Part shown: positions 25,905-33,914 of the stretch, piece by piece | Layout of the letters: the number at the start of each line of letters is the position of its first letter | How positions within the stretch are numbered: the first letter of the stretch is position 1 | Origin: Micromonospora sp. HNM0581 | GTDB lineage: Bacteria; Actinomycetota; Actinomycetes; Mycobacteriales; Micromonosporaceae | Assembly (NCBI RefSeq): GCF_012726175.1 | Contig: NZ_JAASAD010000001.1 | Location: 310,001-374,000, forward strand | DNA: 64,000 bases | Direction of reading: 5' to 3' | Position numbers and translations under genes: made by a program | The notes under the pieces: generated by a model | Seen by the model: only the letters and a program-made list of their open reading frames with translations | Databases searched by the model: none | Told to the model about the DNA's origin: nothing

Positions 25905-26294
25905 TCAGCTGGGGTTGCCGAAGACCCACAGCACACCCTTGGCGAAGGCGAAGTCGAGGCCGGCCACGATCGTCAGCATCACCGTGACGAACGCGATCAC
26001 CACCGCCGTGTAGGTCAGCAGTTCCTTACGGGTCGGCCAGATGACCTTACGCAGTTCGGCCACGACCTCGCGGATGAAACGCGCGATGCGGCCGAACAGG
26101 CCCACCTTGTCGCCGTCGGTACGCGTCTTACGGCCGTCGGCGGAATCCGCCTTGGCCCGCGAACGAGTGGCGGTGCGACCCCGCGAAACCGGCTCGTCCG
26201 CGTCGGTGGCGTCATCGTCGGCGCTGTCGTCGACGACCTCGTCGTGCAGGCGCTCGTCGTCGGCGTCCTCGCCGTGCCGCTTGTTGTCGGCCAC
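25905..26294 (-). CDS. secE: Preprotein translocase subunit SecE
   Basis: A 129-residue SecE from GTG 26294, (M)ADNKRHGEDADDERLH, with GGAGGG about 6 nt upstream; an ATG 11 codons earlier lacks a Shine-Dalgarno. About 60 acidic/basic residues are followed by the SecE core: amphipathic FIREVVAELRKVIWPTRKEL and one transmembrane helix (TYTAVVIAFVTVMLTIVAGL). It stabilises SecY in the translocon. It precedes nusG, the conserved arrangement. Confidence 0.97.
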   Translation of the reverse strand: MADNKRHGEDADDERLHDEVVDDSADDDATDADEPVSRGRTATRSRAKADSADGRKTRTDGDKVGLFGRIARFIREVVAELRKVIWPTRKELLTYTAVVIAFVTVMLTIVAGLDFAFAKGVLWVFGNPS

Positions 26295-26505
26295 TTCGCC
26301 CTCCGTCGCGGGATGTCGGTGTCGCACGCGGGGCGCGTGCGCGGCGCTTGGTCACGCCGGCCGGACCAACCGTCCCGGGACGGGCCGCGGCCGGCGGATC
26401 ACCGGAAGGGCCCCGATGCCTCGGAACCTCCCCGCCGATGCCACCACCACGGGCCGGACGCCACCAGAAGGTGGCGCGACCCACGGAACGGTCAGGCCTG
26501 AGGCG

Positions 26506-26578
<73 letters not shown>

Positions 26579-26703
26579 GTGCGGCAAGACTCGCCCCACC
26601 CGGCCACACGACCAGGCAGGAGTCACATGCCCCACGGCGGACCAGTGTACGGGTACCGACCCGACTTTCCCAACCGGTCCGCCTGACGCGCCGCGCGGCG
26701 TCG

Positions 26704-27096
26704 TCAGCCGGCCGTGCGGACAGTAGCCCGCGCCTGCGACAGCACCTTCTCCCCGAGGCAGGTCGCGGTGACGTCCAGCCTGGTCAGACCCTCCTCGGTC
26801 GTCTCACGGACCACTGCGGTGACAACGATCTCGGTGCCGACGTTGTCGTCGGGAACCACCACCGGCCGGGTGAACCGCACGCCGAAGTCGACGACCGCGT
26901 CGGGCGAACCGGCCCAGGCGGTGACCGCCCGACCGACGAGCGCCATGGTGAACATGCCATGGGCGATCACACCGGGAAGACCGACCTTGGTGGCGAACCG
27001 GTCGCTCCAATGGATCGGGTTGAAGTCGCCCGAGGCACCGGCGTAACGGACCAGGTCCGCCCGGGTCACCCGGAACGTCTGAGCGGGAAGTTCCAC
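26704..27096 (-). CDS. hadB: MaoC-fold (R)-hydroxyacyl dehydratase, HadB-like
   Basis: A 130-residue single hot-dog-fold protein. The hydratase-2 motif GASGDFNPIHWSD is complete, with Asp24 and His29 as the catalytic pair. In mycobacteria HadB with HadA dehydrates 3-hydroxyacyl-ACP in FAS-II; this organism probably makes no mycolates, so the substrate here is uncertain. GTG 27096 starts 1 nt after the hadA stop, with GGAGG 8 nt upstream. A third subunit gene (hadC) is absent. The 125-nt gap downstream leads to tRNA-Trp. Confidence 0.85.
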   Translation of the reverse strand: MELPAQTFRVTRADLVRYAGASGDFNPIHWSDRFATKVGLPGVIAHGMFTMALVGRAVTAWAGSPDAVVDFGVRFTRPVVVPDDNVGTEIVVTAVVRETTEEGLTRLDVTATCLGEKVLSQARATVRTAG

Positions 27097-27097
27097 G

Positions 27098-27544
27098 TCA
27101 CGCCTCCCCGCGTACGACAAGCTTCGACCAGACCGTGACCACCGGTTCCCCGGCGGTGGTGCTCACATCGGTGCGGGTGGTCAGGAACTCGTGGCCACCA
27201 CGACTGGTGATGTCCTCGACGGTGTTCACACAGATCAGCTCGTCGCCGGCCACCACCGGCCGGGTGTACGCGAACCGCTGGTCGCCGTGAACCACCCGGC
27301 TGTAGTCGATGCCTAGTGCCGGATCCTCAACCAACTGCCGGCTGGCCGCCATCGTGATCGCCACCGGAAACGTCGGCGGCGCGACCACGTCCGGGTGGCC
27401 CAGCGCACGGCCGGCCGCCGGATCGTGGTGGGCGGGGTCGTTCGCACCGATCGCCGTTGCGAACTCGCGGATCTTCTCACGGCCCACCTGATAGGGGGCG
27501 GTCGGCGGATAGGTCCGACCGACGAAGGACTGGTCCAGGGGCAT
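27098..27544 (-). CDS. hadA: MaoC-fold dehydratase partner, HadA-like (UPF0336)
   Basis: A 148-residue hot-dog protein with YQVGREKIREFATAIGANDPAHHD and VVAPPTFPVAIT. The active-site loop reads NDPAHHD and lacks the G-D-x-N-P-x-H motif present in HadB. As in mycobacterial HadA, it probably stabilises and positions substrate while HadB supplies the catalytic residues. It is followed by hadB after 1 nt, so the products are likely made as a pair. It lies 122 nt after rpmG in a unit that starts with two tRNA genes. Confidence 0.85.
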   Translation of the reverse strand: MPLDQSFVGRTYPPTAPYQVGREKIREFATAIGANDPAHHDPAAGRALGHPDVVAPPTFPVAITMAASRQLVEDPALGIDYSRVVHGDQRFAYTRPVVAGDELICVNTVEDITSRGGHEFLTTRTDVSTTAGEPVVTVWSKLVVRGEA

Positions 27545-27666
27545 GCCGCGAACCTACACGCAAAGCGCGATCGCCGATCCGAGCGGTCGACGTCGGCCCA
27601 GGCCGCGCCGTCCGTACGGACCGGCGATCATGACGTGTGGATCCGGACCCAGCGGCCCGGACGGGT

Positions 27667-27834
27667 TCAGCGCGTCTCGCGGTGCAGGGTGTGCCGCCCG
27701 TCCCGGCGGCAGAACTTCTTCAGCTCGACGCGGTCCGGGTCGTTACGGCGGTTCTTACGCGTGATGTAGTTGCGCTCCTTGCACTCCACACACGCCAAAG
27801 TGATCTTCGGCCGGACATCGGTCGCCTTCGCCAC
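27667..27834 (-). CDS. rpmG: 50S ribosomal protein L33 with incomplete zinc site
   Basis: A 55-residue L33 from GTG 27834, (M)[22 protein letters not shown], with GAGGAAGG about 11 nt upstream. The first zinc pair CVEC (Cys15/18) is present, but the second reads FCRRDGRH, so only one of its two cysteines remains. It is therefore neither a full four-cysteine L33 nor a cysteine-free one; a histidine could supply the fourth ligand. It sits in the conserved tRNA-Thr, tRNA-Met, rpmG, hadAB, tRNA-Trp, secE order. Confidence 0.93.
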   Translation of the reverse strand: MAKATDVRPKITLACVECKERNYITRKNRRNDPDRVELKKFCRRDGRHTLHRETR

Positions 27835-27967
27835 GGCGGAGTGCCTTCCTCGATAACGGATACAACTACGGCGCTGAAGCCTACGTGCCACCTGGTCGGA
27901 CACGCAAAGCGGGCGCCTGTGGCGCCCGTCCCACCGACCGCCGGAGATTCTCCGGAGCGGACGAGAG

Positions 27968-28040
27968 TAGCGGTGGCCGGACTTGAACCGGCGACACAGC
28001 GATTATGAGCCGCTTGCTCTGCCATCTGAGCTACACCGCC
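27968..28040 (-). tRNA. tRNA-Met (CAT anticodon, elongator type)
   Basis: A 73-nt cloverleaf: acceptor GGCGGTG/CACCGCT (G1-U72) with discriminator A, D-arm GCTCAGATGGCAGAGC, CAT anticodon, T-loop GGTTCAAGTCC. The paired G1-U72 end differs from the unpaired initiator pattern, so elongator Met is preferred. A CAT tRNA that decodes Ile after lysidine modification cannot be fully excluded. Confidence 0.93.
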
Positions 28041-28065
28041 GCGGTGGGCCCAGCCGGACCCTCTG

Positions 28066-28138
28066 AGCCCCCTTACGGAATCGAACCGTAGACCTTCTCC
28101 TTACCATGGAGACGCTCTGCCGACTGAGCTAAGGGGGC
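28066..28138 (-). tRNA. tRNA-Thr (GGT anticodon)
   Basis: A 73-nt cloverleaf: acceptor GCCCCCT/AGGGGGC, discriminator T, D-arm GCTCAGTCGGCAGAGC, anticodon stem TCTCC/GGAGA with GGT, and T-loop GGTTCGATTCC. It lies 25 nt before tRNA-Met on the same strand. Confidence 0.97.
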
Positions 28139-28170
28139 CTGCGCGATCACTCGGTGCCCGCGCAGAGCTA

Positions 28171-28199
28171 AGAGTACACGGCCCGATGGAGCTGGTGAA
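28171..28199 (-). promoter_or_regulatory. Promoter of the tRNA-Thr/tRNA-Met/rpmG unit
   Basis: Minus-strand TTCACC and TACTCT separated by 17 nt (4/6 at -35, TANNNT at -10). Transcription would begin near 28164, 26 nt before the 5' end of tRNA-Thr. The unit may continue through rpmG and hadAB to secE-nusG. Confidence 0.55.
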
Positions 28200-28230
28200 A
28201 TCGGATCCCCAGGGACGTCGTACGCCCAGC

Positions 28231-30759
28231 TCAAGGCACCACACGCAGCCTTGGAAGCTCGCTACTGGCGATCGACTCCGGATCGATCTGGGCGCCGAAC
28301 CACGCCTCCAGACGCTCGAACGGCAGCGGACGGCTGAACAGGAACCCCTGGCCGACCTCACACCCGATGTCCTGGAGCAGCTCCAGGGTCAACTCGCTCT
28401 CCACACCCTCCGCCACCACCGTCAGACCGAACTGCTGGGACAGGGTGACGACGGCGTTGACGATTGCCAGGTCCCCCGGGTCGGTGGCCATACCCTGCAC
28501 GAAGGAGTGGTCCACCTTCACCTCGTGTACCGGCAGACGACGCAGATGAGCCAACGAGGAACTCCCGGTGCCGAAATCGTCCACCGACAGCCGTACACCC
28601 AGGTCGCGCAGGCGGCGGAGGGTCGGGATCGGACGCTCGGTGCCGTCGAGAACGCCGGCTTCGGGAATCTCCAGGGTCAGCAGCTGGGCCGGGACACCGT
28701 ACTCCGCAAGCAGCCCCCGGACCTGCTCCGGAAAGTGCTGGTCGAGAAGCGTACGCGCGGACAGGTTGACCGCGACGGCGAGCGACTGGTCGCCGTGCGC
28801 CCAGTCCCGGCTGTGCCGCAGCCCCTCGCGGAGCACGAACTCGGTGAGCCGGCCGAGCTGGCCGGTGTGCTCCGCCACGGCGACGAAGTCCGCCGGAGCG
28901 ACCGAACCGTGCGTCGGGTGTTCCCACCGCGCCAGGCACTCGACCCCGATGAGCCGGCGGTCCCGCAGCGTCACCTTGGGTTGGTAGTAAACCTCGAGCT
29001 CGCCGTTGTCGAAGGCGTTGCGTAGGTCACCGGCGAGACCGAGCCGGTGCAGCGACCGCGACTCCAACGCCGGCGTGTAAAGCTGCACGCTGCCCGGAAC
29101 CGCCTTCGCCGCCGTCGCCGCCACGTCGACCCGCTGCAGCAGGTTCGCCGGCGCGTCACCATGATCCGGGTGTACGACCACCCCGACCGCGGTGTCCACG
29201 TCCAGCGTCAGCGAGTCGAAGACCATCTCGTCGCGGATCTGTTCCCGCAACTGGCCGGCGAGCTCGACCGCTGCCTCCGCGCTCTCCAACCGCAACGTCA
29301 CCAGGAACTCGTCGCCACCGGCCCGCCCGACCAGCGCGGCCGACGGCACGCAGCCACGCAGCCGGTCAGCGACCTCGACCAGAACCTTGTCCCCCGCCGC
29401 GTGCCCCAGGGCCTCGTTGACCTGGCGCAGCCGGTCGACGTCGAAGAGCAACAGCGCGACCACCTCGCCCGGAGCACGGACCCGGACCGCCTCGGCCAGC
29501 GCACCGAGGATGCGGCGGCGGTTGGGCAGCTTGGTGAGCCCGTCGTGATACGCGTCGTACCGCAGCCGGTCGACCAGGCGGGAGTTCTCCAGCGCGACCG
29601 CAGCATGCGCGGCGACCGTCTCGAAGACGGTGATGTCCGAGGTACGGAAGAAGTTGGTGTCGCCGAGCCGATTCGCGACCTCTATCGTGCCGATGACCGC
29701 TTTGCCCGACCGCAACGGCACCACGATCACGTCCTTGGCCGTGGCCCGTCCCATCGGCTCGCGCAGCAGCGGGTCGGTGCCGAGTCGGCTACCGATCGCC
29801 ACCGTCTCTTGGCGGGTCACCGCCGCCGTTCGCAACTCGGCCGGGGTCAGCGCTGAGTCGAGTAGTCCCGGCTTGCCCTCCTGCGCGGTCAGTAGCACCT
29901 CCGGGTGCCGCCCCTGAGCCGGCAACCAGAGGGTGGCGTACTCGGCCTGCATGAGGCTCCGGATCCGGACCAGCAACGCGTCGATGAGCGTGCCGTCCGA
30001 CCCGCTCTCCGTCATCGCCTTGGTCAGCTCGTACATGTCGGCGAGCGTGCGATGCTGACGCATGAACTGGGTATAGGAGCCATAGACCAGCGCGAACGCG
30101 ACGGCCAGCCCGGCGAACAGCAGGACAGCCCACGGGGTGCTCTCCAGCGCGATGATGATCAGCAGCCCGATGGAGAGGTTGACCGCGACAGTGAGCAACA
30201 TCGGCGGCGCGGCGCGGAGCAACTCCCGCCCGGCCTGCCAGCCCTGGACCACTGAGATCACCGCGACCACAGCGGCCAACGCGACGAGCGTGTTGGTGCT
30301 GACCGCCACCAGCAGCATGCCCCACGTACCAGGTCCGACGCCCTCCGGCAGCGGCAGCAGTCTGTAGACCGTCGCCGCGAGGGACGTCCCGGCCGCCGCG
30401 AGCGCGAGATTGAACCAGAACTTCGCAGGCAACAGTTTGCGCCGCAACTGCACCACGAGCGTGGCGACCGTGTACGCGAGCACCACGGACAGTGGTGGCA
30501 ACAGGTAGAGCCCGACAACCAGAGGAATCTCAGTCGGGGTGACCGCCAGTGCCTGACGGCGGACCACAACGTTGATCGTCGGCCACGCCGCAGCCACCAT
30601 CGCCACGGCGAACAGCAGGGTCAGCGGCAACTCGCCCAGGGCAGGATCAGCGGTCAGGCCGAGAAGCAGTGAGAGGAGAACAGCACAGAGTGCCAGTGGC
30701 CCGGTGATGAACCAGGCAAACTCCGTCCGCCGACGGTTGAGGCGAGGGCGAGACGGCAT
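28231..30759 (-). CDS. Membrane GAF-GGDEF-EAL cyclic-di-GMP enzyme
   Basis: An 842-residue protein from ATG 30759 (GAGGGGG upstream). Residues about 10-250 form seven or eight membrane helices, ending in FAGLAVAFALVYGSYTQFMR. A GAF domain follows (about 275-420). The GGDEF motif is intact at 481-485. The EAL domain begins near 590; its signature reads ECL (607-609), so the metal-binding Glu is kept. VNLSART, VDDFGTG, VKVDHSF, VVAEGVES and GQGFLF residues are also present. Both cyclase and phosphodiesterase activities are therefore possible. It lies 53 nt after a small peptide gene and is probably co-transcribed with it. Confidence 0.93.
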   Translation of the reverse strand: MPSRPRLNRRRTEFAWFITGPLALCAVLLSLLLGLTADPALGELPLTLLFAVAMVAAAWPTINVVVRRQALAVTPTEIPLVVGLYLLPPLSVVLAYTVATLVVQLRRKLLPAKFWFNLALAAAGTSLAATVYRLLPLPEGVGPGTWGMLLVAVSTNTLVALAAVVAVISVVQGWQAGRELLRAAPPMLLTVAVNLSIGLLIIIALESTPWAVLLFAGLAVAFALVYGSYTQFMRQHRTLADMYELTKAMTESGSDGTLIDALLVRIRSLMQAEYATLWLPAQGRHPEVLLTAQEGKPGLLDSALTPAELRTAAVTRQETVAIGSRLGTDPLLREPMGRATAKDVIVVPLRSGKAVIGTIEVANRLGDTNFFRTSDITVFETVAAHAAVALENSRLVDRLRYDAYHDGLTKLPNRRRILGALAEAVRVRAPGEVVALLLFDVDRLRQVNEALGHAAGDKVLVEVADRLRGCVPSAALVGRAGGDEFLVTLRLESAEAAVELAGQLREQIRDEMVFDSLTLDVDTAVGVVVHPDHGDAPANLLQRVDVAATAAKAVPGSVQLYTPALESRSLHRLGLAGDLRNAFDNGELEVYYQPKVTLRDRRLIGVECLARWEHPTHGSVAPADFVAVAEHTGQLGRLTEFVLREGLRHSRDWAHGDQSLAVAVNLSARTLLDQHFPEQVRGLLAEYGVPAQLLTLEIPEAGVLDGTERPIPTLRRLRDLGVRLSVDDFGTGSSSLAHLRRLPVHEVKVDHSFVQGMATDPGDLAIVNAVVTLSQQFGLTVVAEGVESELTLELLQDIGCEVGQGFLFSRPLPFERLEAWFGAQIDPESIASSELPRLRVVP

Positions 30760-30814
30760 GGTCCCCCTCAGAAAGTGGATCAGCGTCCGGCGAACACGCC
30801 CGAGCCGAGACCCG

Positions 30815-30961
30815 TCAGGAAAGGAGCGTACCCAGCAGCGGCATGTTCCACTCGAAGCTGTTCGTCGCGGAGTTGAGTTCGACGGCAACGCCCGACACGA
30901 CTACCAGGCTGGAGACCAGCAGCAGGGAGCCGATCAGACGACCCAGGCGTTGAGCAGACAT
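30815..30961 (-). CDS. 48-residue membrane or secreted peptide
   Basis: Starts MSAQRLGRLIGSLLLVSS, with AGGAGC about 6 nt before the ATG. A basic N-terminus (Arg5, Arg8) and a hydrophobic core to about residue 26 look like a signal peptide or single membrane helix. The remaining 22 or so residues (VELNSATNSFEWNMPLLGTLLS) contain the acidic/aromatic FEWN. If cleaved after Ala26, a 22-residue peptide would be exported. It directly precedes the GGDEF-EAL gene (53-nt gap). Family not recognised. Support is the Shine-Dalgarno, signal-like composition and spacing. Confidence 0.6.
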   Translation of the reverse strand: MSAQRLGRLIGSLLLVSSLVVVSGVAVELNSATNSFEWNMPLLGTLLS

Positions 30962-31510
30962 GGTTGCTCCTGGTGGGGTGACTAAGTATGTAACGAGGGC
31001 TCCCCGATGGTGCCACAGCGGATAGGCCGCTGGAAAGTTGACAGCGCCGATGTCCATCCGGTTGTCGCGACGTTCCGGCACATGCGTACCAGCTGACCGT
31101 GGATCCGAGCAGGTCAGGAAGTTCGGGTTCGTGGCGAACAAGGAAGAAGTGGCCAACCGGCTATTAGCCGGCCAGCGGGACGAAGCGGATCTTGCGGACA
31201 ACCGGCCGACACTTTGGACGGTCACCACACCACGGACGGCCTGAGCCTCTACCAACGAAACGCCCGCCTACTCCTCGTCACCACTCGCAGCGGGCACCCC
31301 GGCTGCCAGAGTATGCGGGAGACGCCACGCCAGCCACCCCCATGGATGTCTTGCCCGAAACTCGACAGCGGCCCGCACGGCCCCAGCCTGCAAGCACACA
31401 ACAGCCAAAGGTGGGCACACACGGTAGCCGGCCGGCTCCTCAGCGGCGACGTGACCACCAACGCTCGCCTCGACCAAGGCCAGAGCGGGACTGAGCGAGA
31501 CCACGAGAAA
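30962..31510. other. Non-coding region between the peptide gene and tRNA-Tyr
   Basis: About 550 nt with no convincing gene on either strand; short open frames lack Shine-Dalgarno sites and recognisable domains. It contains the near-perfect palindrome CCGGCTATTAGCCGG (31157-31171), which could be an operator, and a lone TTGACA (31038-31043, plus strand) with no -10 partner. The peptide-gene promoter should lie near 30990-31020, but no good -35/-10 pair was found. Confidence 0.5.
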
Positions 31511-31545
31511 GGCCCCTGACCGGCGTTCCTCGCTGGTCAGGGGCC
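31511..31545 (-). terminator. Terminator after tRNA-Tyr
   Basis: Perfect 11-bp stem GGCCCCTGACC/GGTCAGGGGCC with a 13-nt loop, followed on the transcript by TTTCTC. It starts 14 nt after the tRNA 3' end. Confidence 0.8.
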
Positions 31546-31559
31546 GTTGGTGCACCTGG

Positions 31560-31640
31560 TGGCGGGTAGAGGATTCGAACCTCTGTAGCTTTCGCGACGG
31601 ATTTACAGTCCGCTCCCATTGGCCGCTCGGGCAACCCGCC
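31560..31640 (-). tRNA. tRNA-Tyr (GTA anticodon)
   Basis: An 81-nt class II tRNA with a long variable arm. Acceptor GGCGGGT/ACCCGCC with discriminator A, anticodon loop CTGTAAA holding GTA, and T-loop GGTTCGAATCC. No encoded CCA within the mature gene. Confidence 0.97.
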
Positions 31641-31678
31641 AGGGCATGCCTCCGCGCCGTGGCGCGGCGGCGGAAGCA

Positions 31679-31709
31679 AGGATAGCGGCTCCACCCGCTC
31701 CCTTTGCAA
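31679..31709 (-). promoter_or_regulatory. Possible tRNA-Tyr promoter
   Basis: Minus-strand TTGCAA and TATCCT with a 19-nt spacer, 38 nt before the tRNA. The -10 is good but the spacer is longer than usual. Confidence 0.3.
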
Positions 31710-31788
31710 CCGGGTACCGTCAGGGAGTCGTACCCTGGGCAACCAGGGCCAAAGGATCACAAACCGGCCGGACAGCAGGAGCATGAGT

Positions 31789-32283
31789 ATGGCAGCGAAC
31801 CCGTCGTTCGACATCGTGAGCAAGGTCGACCGTCAGGAGGTCGACAACGCCCTCCGGCAAGCGGAGAAGGAGCTCGAGACGCGGTTCGACTTTCGGGGCA
31901 CGGGCGCAGGGATCTCCTGGTCGGGTGAGGAGGCGATCAGCCTCCAGGCAGAGACCGAGGAGCGGGTCCGGGCCGCGTTGGATGTGTTCAAGGAGAAGCT
32001 GGTCAAGCGGAGCATCTCGCTGAAGTCGCTGGACGCGGGCGAGCCGCGCCCGTCGGGCAAGGTCTTCAAGCTCGACGCCAAGGTGATCCAGGGCATCGAC
32101 CAGGACAAGGCGAAGGTGATCAGCAAGAAGATCCGCGACGAGGGCCCCAAGGGCGTACAGGCCCAGATCCAGGGTGACCAGCTGCGCGTCACCGGCAAGA
32201 AGCGGGACGACCTTCAGGCGGTCATCGCGCTACTCAAGGCGGAGGACTTCGGCGTTGCCCTCCAGTTCACCAATTACCGCTGA
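31789..32283 (+). CDS. YajQ-family nucleotide-binding protein
   Basis: A 164-residue YajQ (DUF520) protein: [20 protein letters not shown] onwards, with [21 protein letters not shown]-type [19 protein letters not shown], and the C-terminal [25 protein letters not shown]. Two RNA-recognition-like domains are expected. Some YajQ proteins bind cyclic di-GMP; whether this one does is unknown. ATG 31789 is preferred over 31783 because AGGAG is 7 nt away rather than 1. The only other c-di-GMP-linked gene in the window lies 1 kb away. A terminator follows directly. Confidence 0.93.
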   Translation: MAANPSFDIVSKVDRQEVDNALRQAEKELETRFDFRGTGAGISWSGEEAISLQAETEERVRAALDVFKEKLVKRSISLKSLDAGEPRPSGKVFKLDAKVIQGIDQDKAKVISKKIRDEGPKGVQAQIQGDQLRVTGKKRDDLQAVIALLKAEDFGVALQFTNYR

Positions 32284-32287
32284 GCTG

Positions 32288-32305
32288 CGCAGTCGCACGA
32301 CTGCG
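32288..32305 (+). terminator. Terminator after the YajQ gene
   Basis: CGCAGTC/GACTGCG 7-bp stem with a 4-nt loop, 5 nt after the stop codon. The rest of the gap to the convergent MFS gene (to 32501) shows nothing recognisable. Confidence 0.5.
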
Positions 32306-32501
32306 GTGGTTGCGCCCCGGTGTTGCCTGGGCGGAACCGCCGCGGTCGCACCGATGCCGCCCGCCCACCGTTGATCCCGGGTCGTGGTGGTGAGGAGGCT
32401 TTTCTGGTTGGCGCCCCGCTTCCGGTCGCGCGACGCCGGGGTTTCGACGAGCTGGGCCGACCCGCAGGGCGGTCGCCGGTTCGCCTTGACGACTGGTCGG
32501 G

Positions 32502-33761
32502 TCAGACCGCGGCGGGCTGCTCGGCGCGGACGGCGGTGGCCTCGGCACGAGTGATGGGGCCAGCCGGCAGGCCGGCGACTGCAGCTCCGACGGCAACTGC
32601 GGTTCCAGCGAACAGGAACGCCCACGGTACTCCGCCGGCGTGGTCGACGATCAGGCCGGAAACGGCGCCGCCGACCGCGCTCGCGCCGACCGACATGGTC
32701 ACCACCCAGGTGTACGCCTCGTTCAGCATGCCGGTCGGCGAGATCCGCCCGACCAGGGTGTTCTCCAGGGTCAGCGCGGGAGCGATGGCGGCTCCGCCGA
32801 AGAGTAGGGCGGCGCCCAGCGCTTCCGGTGTCGGCATCATGGCGAAGACGGCGAAGCTTCCGGCGAGTACGGCGAGCAGCCAGGCGAACAGGCGCGTCAT
32901 GTTGCGGGCCGGGCGGCGGACCCCGAACCAGAACCCGCCTATCGCACTGCCGATTCCCCAGACGGCCAGCAGCAGGCCGGCGAGGCCGTTCGGGTCGTCG
33001 GAGTTGTAGCGGGTCGCGAATGCCGGGACGGTCACGCCGGCCGCCCCGAAGGCGATGCCGATGCTGGCCACGCAGAGCAGCAACGCCGGAAAGCCGGCGA
33101 CTCGAAGTGGACCGAGGCCACGGGCGTGGTGTTCCCGGGAGTGCGGACGCCAGCCACGCATGGCCTTGCCGAGAGCGACCGGCAGGGTACCGACCAGGGT
33201 CACCACCGCGGCGCCGATCAGCGCTGCCCCGGCGTCGGCGACGAGCACGAACCCGGCCACCAGCAGCGGACCGAGCACGAAGACGATCTCGAATAGTGTG
33301 GTTTCGGCGGCCAGTGCCGTGTTGCGCAGGTGGTACCGACCGGAGTTGACGTTGGTCAGGCCGTTCCAGGCGCCGCGGATCGCGGCGGTCATCGGCGGGT
33401 ACGTTCCGCCGGCCGCCGCCGAGGTGAGCAGGACCAGCGCGAAGGGGACGGAGTCTGTGCGGGCCGCCCAGAGCAGCCCGACCAGCGCCAACGGGTGGGC
33501 GAGAGCGGTGCCGAGGAGTACCGGGGTGGGACCGATCCGGTCGGCGATCCGGCCGGCAACCGGGCTCAGCGCGGCACCGGACAGGGCGTAGCAGCCGCCG
33601 GCCACGGCTGCTAGCGAGTAGCGTCCCGTCACTCCTTCGACGACGAGCAGCAACGCGAGCGGTGTCATGCCGATCCCGAGTCGCCCGATGATGCCGGTGA
33701 TCAGCAGGGTCGGTGCGCCGGGAATCTGCCAGACAGCCAGGTATCGGCGCAGCCCAGCCAC
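32502..33761 (-). CDS. MFS transporter
   Basis: A 419-residue, twelve-helix major facilitator protein. The loop 2-3 motif appears as [21 protein letters not shown] (about residues 62-82), and TM helices continue to [27 protein letters not shown] near the end. Substrate not identifiable; relatives are often annotated as drug efflux carriers. GTG 33761 has GGAGG 6 nt upstream. It is convergent with the YajQ gene and lies 153 nt downstream of htpX, on the same strand. Confidence 0.85.
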   Translation of the reverse strand: MAGLRRYLAVWQIPGAPTLLITGIIGRLGIGMTPLALLLVVEGVTGRYSLAAVAGGCYALSGAALSPVAGRIADRIGPTPVLLGTALAHPLALVGLLWAARTDSVPFALVLLTSAAAGGTYPPMTAAIRGAWNGLTNVNSGRYHLRNTALAAETTLFEIVFVLGPLLVAGFVLVADAGAALIGAAVVTLVGTLPVALGKAMRGWRPHSREHHARGLGPLRVAGFPALLLCVASIGIAFGAAGVTVPAFATRYNSDDPNGLAGLLLAVWGIGSAIGGFWFGVRRPARNMTRLFAWLLAVLAGSFAVFAMMPTPEALGAALLFGGAAIAPALTLENTLVGRISPTGMLNEAYTWVVTMSVGASAVGGAVSGLIVDHAGGVPWAFLFAGTAVAVGAAVAGLPAGPITRAEATAVRAEQPAAV

Positions 33762-33914
33762 TGCGAACCTCCACGGGATGTAATGAGCGAGAATCGTTTA
33801 GACCCTAACGCCCCACCGTCGGCCCACCACCCGGCCGAGAGGTTTGGCGACGCTCACCTGTCCGTGGCGGGGGCGTCGTGGCTGCCGGCAGTCCGATCGC
33901 CGCACCACGGCTGT

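Noticed and set aside
26579..26703. A possible hadC gene between tRNA-Trp and hadB
   Set aside because: Only 125 nt, no start codon with a frame long enough.
31038..31244. A 68-codon plus-strand frame in the region before tRNA-Tyr
   Set aside because: No Shine-Dalgarno, no recognised domain, and a composition unlike the coding neighbours.
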